DNA from: CAYWRO01 sp964460345
GTDB lineage: Bacteria; Planctomycetota; Phycisphaerae; Phycisphaerales; UBA1924
Length of the DNA stretch: 20,580 nucleotides
Direction: 5' to 3'
NCBI GenBank assembly: GCA_964460345.1
Contig: CAYWRO010000060.1
Span: 1 to 20,580 of the forward strand
Below are positions 15,259-20,580 of this stretch, one piece after another. The position numbers and the translations under genes are program-made. A model generated the notes under the pieces. The model was not told the DNA's origin, ran no database searches, and worked only from the letters and a program-made list of their open reading frames with translations. Position 1 is the first letter of the stretch; the number at the start of each line of letters is the position of its first letter.

Positions 15259-16638
15259 ATGAGGATGGCGACAATCGGATCGTGGCGGCGGATCGGGGTG
15301 GTGACGGCGAGCGCTGCAGTGGCTCTGACGTTGGGCGGCTGTGAAGAGGCGAACCCGGCCTCTGAAGCAGTCAACAAGGCGTCGACGCAGATGGAGATGC
15401 TCGCGCTTGGCGGGGGTCAGAAGCCGCTCGCGGAGGATCGTCTGCGGGATGGGTACTCGACTGTTCTCACCACCCTTCGGCCGGCGGAGGCCGGTTCGGC
15501 AGGGTCACGCCGGGCTGCCGCGGCATCGCTCGCAGCGCAGGCGGAACTCGGGCTGGGCTCGCTGGCGCTGGCCGATGCGCTGGATACCGAACTTGCGTGT
15601 GCTCGCCGCGAAGCGGAGATTCGCACACTGCAGAACCATTGGACGAGCCTGAAGAGTCTCGAGGCATCGCTTCTTGCGTTCGATCCTTCCGGCGAGATTG
15701 CCCGGCTGGAGGAGGAACGCGTCACACGCGCGGCCGAGGTGACCGTCGCGCGGCAGGAGCTTGCCGAAGCCCAGGCCGAACTCGACGGGATGCGCAGCCG
15801 CATTGCCTCGCTCGAAGAGCAGGCGCGGGTGAAGTGGCGCGAGGAGACGGAAATCCGCCAGAGCGCGGTCGACATGGATGAGGTCACGCGTGCATCGCTG
15901 ATCGCCGATGCGACCCGGCTCAAGCGGCAGGGAGATGCCCTGGACCGGCAGGCTTCGGAGCTTCGAGCCGAGCTCGAGTCCCGGGAGCCGGCGCTTCGCG
16001 ACATCGAGGCGGAAATCGATCGACTGACGACCCAGAGCGAGCAGCTCTCGGCGGCGATTCAGGCCCTGCAGACCGAGCGGTCGCAGCGCGTGGCCCTCGC
16101 CGAGGAGACGGCAGCGGAGGCGTCGGCACTCGCCAGCCGGATTGCCGAGGTCGTCGGCCAGCTTGATGATCTGCGTGAAGCGGCCCCTGCCGCGTGGCAG
16201 ACGGTTGCCGAGGCTTGCGACGCCGCGGCCGGGAAGGCGGGAGCGGCCTCGGGGGCTGCCAGCAACCTCGGTCAGATTCAAAGCGGGGCTGCCGAACAGA
16301 TGCGGGGCGACGCCCTGGTCCATCAGGCAGGCGGGTGTGAGGCCTACGCATCCACCATGCGACTGCTGGCCCAGACGGAGCCGGCCCTCCCCCGCACCGA
16401 GGCGTACGCCGCGGCGGCCGCCGCGGCGGAGCAGAAGGCGGCCGAGTTGCGGTCGCTTGCAGAGACGGCCTACGGCCAAGCGGCGGACGCATTTGAGGCG
16501 CTGGGGGGTGAGGGTGACCGTGTCGAGCGCGCCATGCAGCAGCTTGGCGGCACGCTCCGCGAGAAGGCCGGGACTCCTGCGGCCCCCGCTGAAGAGACCT
16601 GGGAGGAGCCGGTCGAGGATGGCGAGGCGGCCGGCTAG
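15259..16638 (+). CDS. Coiled-coil lipoprotein of unknown function
   Basis: A 459-residue envelope protein. The N-terminus is a lipoprotein signal with the lipobox LGGC and acylated Cys28 (VALTLGGCEEANPAS). Residues about 110-310 form long helices rich in Glu, Arg, Ala and Leu with heptad character (EIARLEEERVTRAAEVTVAR and similar), so a long coiled coil is likely. The C-terminal part is Ala-rich and helical, ending in an acidic tail. No family is recognised; low-complexity coiled coils make homology hard to judge. The ATG at 15259 has AGAGG only three bases upstream. The in-frame ATG at 15265 has it nine bases upstream and may be the true start. It is the middle of three exported-protein genes read in the same direction. 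Confidence 0.85.
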   Translation: MRMATIGSWRRIGVVTASAAVALTLGGCEEANPASEAVNKASTQMEMLALGGGQKPLAEDRLRDGYSTVLTTLRPAEAGSAGSRRAAAASLAAQAELGLGSLALADALDTELACARREAEIRTLQNHWTSLKSLEASLLAFDPSGEIARLEEERVTRAAEVTVARQELAEAQAELDGMRSRIASLEEQARVKWREETEIRQSAVDMDEVTRASLIADATRLKRQGDALDRQASELRAELESREPALRDIEAEIDRLTTQSEQLSAAIQALQTERSQRVALAEETAAEASALASRIAEVVGQLDDLREAAPAAWQTVAEACDAAAGKAGAASGAASNLGQIQSGAAEQMRGDALVHQAGGCEAYASTMRLLAQTEPALPRTEAYAAAAAAAEQKAAELRSLAETAYGQAADAFEALGGEGDRVERAMQQLGGTLREKAGTPAAPAEETWEEPVEDGEAAG

Positions 16639-16732
16639 AAGGATCTGCCCGATTGACGTGCAGGAGAGTTTCAGCTAACTTTGTCGCCCCCGGCGCTTGT
16701 GTGCGGTGCGAGGGCTCTTGTGAGGCGGACTT

Positions 16733-17836
16733 GTGTTGATTCGCAGAAAGCTGCTCATCCTGGCCGGCGCGATGGGGATGTTCTTCGCACCGGGGCTCGC
16801 CGTTGCGCAGCAACCCTTTTCGCCGGAGGCGCTCTCGGCGTCTAATCTGACCGCCGCGCAACGGGGGCAGATCGAAGCGTTCGTCAACGAAGTGGTCGCC
16901 GGGCTCGGCAGTGGGGATGCGGTGCAGATCATGACCGCTCGCCGAGTGGCCCAGCGCGAGCTGGCGCGGCCGGAGGTGCGGGTTCCCTTCCGGCTGGACT
17001 TCGCTTCTGTGGCCACGCCGAAGCTGGCGGAGTTGGCGAAGAACCCGAACGATCTGGCGGCCATCAACGCGATCTACATTCTCGGCGACATGGCCACCGG
17101 CGAATCGTCGGTGGCGCTGCTGGACAGTTTGAAGGACGAGCGGGAGTCCGTTCGCTACGCGGCGGCAGTTGGACTCGAAAAGGCCTTTACGGCGCCAAAT
17201 GCCGTGGTGCCGCGGCGGGATCTCGATGTGCTGCGCCGGCAGCTTGCGGTGCGGTTGGCGGCGGAGCAGTCGCCGAAAGTCGTGACGGCTTACGTCCGCA
17301 TGCTGGCCGCCGCCGCCGATCCGGCGCGCTGCACGGTGGAAGAGATGCGGCCGATCGCAATCACGCTGCTCGGCACGACCTTTGCCGACCGGCTCGTTCC
17401 GCTGGGCGGCGAGGCGGTCGACGGGCCGACGATGGACGCCATGCTGGTGGCGGGCGAAACGCTTCGCGGCGAGCTGACCCGAGTCGGCGCGACCACGCCG
17501 GACCAGCAGGTGAAGGATGCGGCGCGATTGGGCGGGCACCTGCTGGCATACGTCCGGCGGCGCGCGCTGGCCGGCGATATTGGCTCGAACGAGCCGGCAG
17601 AGTCGGTTCGCACCGAGCGGCAGAACCTGCAGACCCTTGCTCAGCTCGGCGAGCAGATCACGATTTTCGCAGGGACGAAGCGTGGGAAGTCTGTTCCGCC
17701 CCCGGGGCTGCCGGCGTTGATCGCCCAGAACCGGGATGCAGAGTTCATCGACAAGTCCCTGGATCTGATCGGTCCGGAGGGTGTGCTCACGGCTCCACCG
17801 TTCGGATTCGCTGACAACGAGTTCATCAAGGACTGA
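16733..17836 (+). CDS. Exported HEAT-like repeat protein of unknown function
   Basis: A 367-residue protein with a Sec signal peptide (MLIRRKLLILAGAMGMFFAP, likely cleaved after AVA). The mature part is helical. The stretch LAAINAIYILGDMATGESSV to YAAAVGLEKAF (about 103-150) looks like HEAT-type repeats, which usually bind proteins. No catalytic motif was seen. The start is a GTG at 16733 with GAGG seven bases upstream; a TTG at 16736 is less likely. It follows the lipoprotein gene by 94 bases, so co-transcription is possible. No known family is recognised. Confidence 0.82.
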   Translation: MLIRRKLLILAGAMGMFFAPGLAVAQQPFSPEALSASNLTAAQRGQIEAFVNEVVAGLGSGDAVQIMTARRVAQRELARPEVRVPFRLDFASVATPKLAELAKNPNDLAAINAIYILGDMATGESSVALLDSLKDERESVRYAAAVGLEKAFTAPNAVVPRRDLDVLRRQLAVRLAAEQSPKVVTAYVRMLAAAADPARCTVEEMRPIAITLLGTTFADRLVPLGGEAVDGPTMDAMLVAGETLRGELTRVGATTPDQQVKDAARLGGHLLAYVRRRALAGDIGSNEPAESVRTERQNLQTLAQLGEQITIFAGTKRGKSVPPPGLPALIAQNRDAEFIDKSLDLIGPEGVLTAPPFGFADNEFIKD

Positions 17837-17931
17837 GCAACTGTTCAGCGGGCGGTCGCTGGTGCGCGGCGATGTCTCCTTGACAAGCGCCTGCCGTTAC
17901 GGCATGCTGCGTCGCGGTGCTGCGCGATCCC

Positions 17932-20580
17932 GTGCCGAGTTGGGTGCAGGCGGCGACGGGGGGTGGCTATCGGCGCGTGCCGGCGAGGCGAAGCCTCTGG
18001 GCGTTCGCTGCACTTGCTCTGGGTCTGCTGGCTGGCCGTCATCTGCCGCACGTCGACGCGGCGGTCTGGTTCTCCTGCGCGTGCGGGGCAGTGAGTCTGG
18101 GGCTGCTCTGGCGGGGGCGAGCCTGTGCGGCGCTCCTGATGGTGGCCGCGGTGCTCTTCGGGGCAGGTTGGTTTGCCGTTCGGATTCATCATCGTGCCGC
18201 AAATGATCTGAGCGTACTGCTCGGCCGTGAGTTGGCGCCTTCGGCGGGAGGCGGGCCAGCGGCTCCGCTCATCGTCACGCTTGAGGGTGTGGTGCGCGAT
18301 CCTCCCGAGCCTGCGCCCAAACCTCAGTCGATGTTCGCGCACCTTGCCTTCACGCGCGATCAGGCGAGGTTTACATTGGATGTGTACGCGATCGGGCAGG
18401 AAGAGCAGCGGCGCTGTCGCGGCATCGTCTCCGTGCGGATGGATCCCGACGCGGCGAGCCAGGTCGGCAGCGGAGACATCATCCGCGTGACCGGCCGGTT
18501 TCGCGGCGTGGCGCCGCCGGTGAACCCGGGCGAACCGGATTGGCGGCTGTGGGCGGCTCAGGAGGGGCGCGTGGGTTCGCTTGAGGCGCCGGGTTCGGCC
18601 GGCGCCGGGTCGCTGGTGCAGGTGGCAGGGGTGGAGGCGCCGGCGGGGGCGAAGGTTGCCGCACTGTGGCGCCGGGTGGTGGGTGGTGTGCGGGAGCGTG
18701 CGCGAGAGGCCCTGCTCGATCGCGCGGATGACCCGGCGCGTGAGGTTCGATCCGGGCGCGAGGTTGTGCTTGCCGCCCCTGCGACGACGGATGATGCCCG
18801 GGCGCTGCTCGGCGCGCTGTTGCTCGGCCGGCGCGAAGCGCCGGATCCGGACATTGATGATGCATTCACGCGGCTCGGCCTGCTGCATGTGCTGGCGATC
18901 AGCGGGTTCCACCTGGCCGTGCTGGCGACGGGAGTGATGTTTGTGGTCAGGCTGACGGGTGACCATGCGCGGCTGGAACCGATCCTGGTCGCAGCGGTCG
19001 TCCTCGTGTACCTGGTCATGGTTCCGGCGGAGACGCCCGTCATCCGTTCCGGCGTCATGGTGCTTTCGTTCCTGGCGGCCGAGACAATGGCGCGGCGGTA
19101 TGACAGGCTGACGCTGCTTGGCTGGATTGCGGTTGGTGTGTTGCTGTGGCGTCCGCTGGACCTGTGGAATCTTGGCTTTCAACTGTCGTTCGGCGTGACA
19201 GGAGCGCTGCTGTGGCTGGCGGGTTACACGCGTGACCGCCTCTTCGGGTTCCCACTGCGCGGCGTCGTGCAGCACGAGCCGGCGCCATCGCGGCTTCAAC
19301 TTGTGCGCGGGCCGTGGCGATGGGCGGTATCGAGGATCAAGGACGTTACCAGCGCCTCGCTTCTGGCTTGGGGCGTCGCGAGCCCGGCCATTGTGGCGCA
19401 GACGGGCCTTGTCAGCTTTGCAGCGCCGATTGCGTCGGTGGTGGTGCTGCCGCTGGTGCTGGTCATTCTCTGGCTTGGCTACATCGCCCTGCTGGTCGGC
19501 ATGCTGTCACCGGAGGGCGGCCCGCTGGGGGACACCGCGGATGCCATCGTCGCGGCCGTGGTTCATCTGGCCGAGTGGTGGGTTCGGCTGACCCTGCTGA
19601 TGGACCAGGCGCCGTTGACGTCTGTGCGCCTCGGCCGCGTTTCTGCCTGGTGGGGGCTCGCGGCGACGGTTGCCGTGGTGTACTGGTTCCTCCGCGGCCG
19701 CGTGCGTGACTGGCGGGGGTGGTCCTCGGCTGCCGTGATCATCGTGTGGCTTGGATTGGAGTTGTGGGCGGGGTCGCGTCTGCCGCGCGGCGTGCTGTTT
19801 CGGGCCGACATGCTGGCCGTGGGGGATGGGACGTGTATCCTGCTGCGATCGGAAGGCGAGGCGGTGCTGTGGGACTGCGGATCGAGGCGCGTGGATGTGG
19901 GGCGGCGCGTGATCTCACGGGCGGTGCGCGAACTCGGGGCCCTGCGGGTGCGCACGGTTGTCATCACCCATCCGAATCTGGATCATTACAGTGCGCTGCC
20001 GGATGTCATCGAGCCGCTCGGCGTCGAACGCGTGTTGATGACGGAGTGGTTCACAACCGATGCGCAGCGACCCGGCAGCGCCACATGGATGCTGCTGGAA
20101 GAACTGCAAGACAGGGGCGTCGAGGTTGTCATTGTCGGCGCGGGAGACCAACTCGTGTTCGGTGCAGTCAGGATCGACCTGCTGCATCCGCGCGCGGGCG
20201 TTACCTACAACGAGTTGAACGACACCTCGCTCGTGGGTCTCGTGCGTGTGCCCGTTCGGACAGCCGACGAAGGGCCGCAGGAGCGCACGATGCTCCTGAC
20301 AGGCGACATTCAGCAGCAGGCGATCGGGATGCTGATGGCGACGCGATCCGGGCTTGATGTCGACGCGATGGAACTGCCACACCACGGAAGCGCCACCGCG
20401 GGCGCGGTCGAGTTTGTTCGGTGGCTGCAACCGGAAGTGGTGCTCCAGAGCACGGGTCCATCTCGCGTGGGGGATCTGCGCTGGCTGGAGGTGCGGGGCG
20501 GGCGCGACTGGTTGGTGACGGCTGTGGATGGGGCGTGTTTCGTGGAGTTTCATTCGGATGGGCGAGTGCGGAGCGGGGCC
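17932..20580 (+). CDS. comEC: ComEC/Rec2 DNA-uptake channel (partial at the right edge)
   Basis: Inner-membrane channel that carries single-stranded DNA into the cell during natural transformation. The frame is open from 17884 to the window edge, and 883 codons are present from the chosen start, near the full family length. In order: N-terminal hydrophobic segments (about 15-75), a soluble DUF4131-like region, the Competence domain with LLHVLAISGFHLAVL (around 317-331) and further membrane segments to about 620, then a metallo-beta-lactamase-like domain. That last domain has VGDGTCILL (630-638), THPNLDHYS (His680, Asp684, His685), LLTGD (Asp792) and LPHHGS (His817, His818). The Asp usually seen between the His residues (HPDxDH) is Asn here. 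No ATG is usable near the N-terminus. Start candidates are GTG at 17917, 17932 and 17977, and none has a good ribosome binding site. It is alone here; no ComEA or ComFC was seen. Confidence 0.93.
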   Translation, partial: MPSWVQAATGGGYRRVPARRSLWAFAALALGLLAGRHLPHVDAAVWFSCACGAVSLGLLWRGRACAALLMVAAVLFGAGWFAVRIHHRAANDLSVLLGRELAPSAGGGPAAPLIVTLEGVVRDPPEPAPKPQSMFAHLAFTRDQARFTLDVYAIGQEEQRRCRGIVSVRMDPDAASQVGSGDIIRVTGRFRGVAPPVNPGEPDWRLWAAQEGRVGSLEAPGSAGAGSLVQVAGVEAPAGAKVAALWRRVVGGVRERAREALLDRADDPAREVRSGREVVLAAPATTDDARALLGALLLGRREAPDPDIDDAFTRLGLLHVLAISGFHLAVLATGVMFVVRLTGDHARLEPILVAAVVLVYLVMVPAETPVIRSGVMVLSFLAAETMARRYDRLTLLGWIAVGVLLWRPLDLWNLGFQLSFGVTGALLWLAGYTRDRLFGFPLRGVVQHEPAPSRLQLVRGPWRWAVSRIKDVTSASLLAWGVASPAIVAQTGLVSFAAPIASVVVLPLVLVILWLGYIALLVGMLSPEGGPLGDTADAIVAAVVHLAEWWVRLTLLMDQAPLTSVRLGRVSAWWGLAATVAVVYWFLRGRVRDWRGWSSAAVIIVWLGLELWAGSRLPRGVLFRADMLAVGDGTCILLRSEGEAVLWDCGSRRVDVGRRVISRAVRELGALRVRTVVITHPNLDHYSALPDVIEPLGVERVLMTEWFTTDAQRPGSATWMLLEELQDRGVEVVIVGAGDQLVFGAVRIDLLHPRAGVTYNELNDTSLVGLVRVPVRTADEGPQERTMLLTGDIQQQAIGMLMATRSGLDVDAMELPHHGSATAGAVEFVRWLQPEVVLQSTGPSRVGDLRWLEVRGGRDWLVTAVDGACFVEFHSDGRVRSGA

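Noticed and set aside
15920..17539. Minus-strand open frame of 539 codons across the lipoprotein and HEAT-like genes
   Set aside because: It spans two plus-strand genes that have export signals, and its own translation is Arg/Pro-rich low complexity.
17845..19299. Minus-strand open frame of 484 codons opposite the first part of comEC
   Set aside because: Arg/His/Pro-rich translation with no domain; the plus strand encodes ComEC.
1..20580. Mobile elements, CRISPR arrays, toxin-antitoxin pairs
   Set aside because: No transposase, integrase, regularly spaced repeats or toxin-like gene pair was found on either strand. The small basic gene at 11580 belongs to a family named for plasmid stability but has no toxin partner.

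Overview
This is a high-GC bacterial chromosomal window with dense, single-exon genes on both strands. No rRNA, tRNA, insertion sequence, phage gene or CRISPR array was seen. The gene content suggests a Planctomycetota or related PVC-group bacterium. The hints are a very large secreted met-zincin protease, a secreted protein with a cytochrome-like CX4CH motif typical of large planctomycete secretomes, an HDOD protein and several family-less secreted proteins. This assignment is an inference and a moderate one.

Layout. (1) Positions 1-2582 hold an oxidative stress divergon. A catalase (minus strand, running off the left edge) faces an OxyR regulator (plus strand) that keeps both redox cysteines, at residues 199 and 208. 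The 133-bp space between them carries CATAGG repeats and an ATAG-N7-CTAT palindrome like an OxyR site. (2) Positions 2657-7874 are all minus strand: an HDOD protein, a 964-residue met-zincin protease, and a UbiA-family prenyltransferase of the decaprenyl-phosphate phosphoribosyltransferase type. Hairpin terminators separate these genes, so they are probably separate transcripts. (3) Positions 8145-11480 (plus) hold a signalling module: a CheY-like regulator, a multi-PAS HWE-family histidine kinase, and a second single-domain receiver starting 11 bases after the kinase stop. (4) Positions 11580-13432 hold a stress-protein cassette: a 54-residue basic protein (plus), then a four-gene minus-strand operon running from a YflT-like glycine-rich protein through a DUF892 ferritin-like protein and a Pmp3/YqaE membrane peptide to a DUF4112 membrane protein. 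(5) Positions 13685-20580 (plus) hold three exported proteins of unknown function (a CX4CH protein, a coiled-coil lipoprotein, a HEAT-like protein), followed by ComEC, the DNA-uptake channel, which runs off the right edge.

How the genes fit together. The left part is a classic peroxide response pair. The signalling module lies directly beside the general-stress cassette. HWE kinases control general stress in Alphaproteobacteria, so this module may sense a stress and control the neighbouring cassette, although no PhyR, NepR or sigma factor is present here. The most interesting points are that module-cassette pairing, the OxyR-like palindrome overlapping the oxyR start codon, the CX4CH protein, and the unusual GC-only sequence at the left edge that removes the catalase stop codon.
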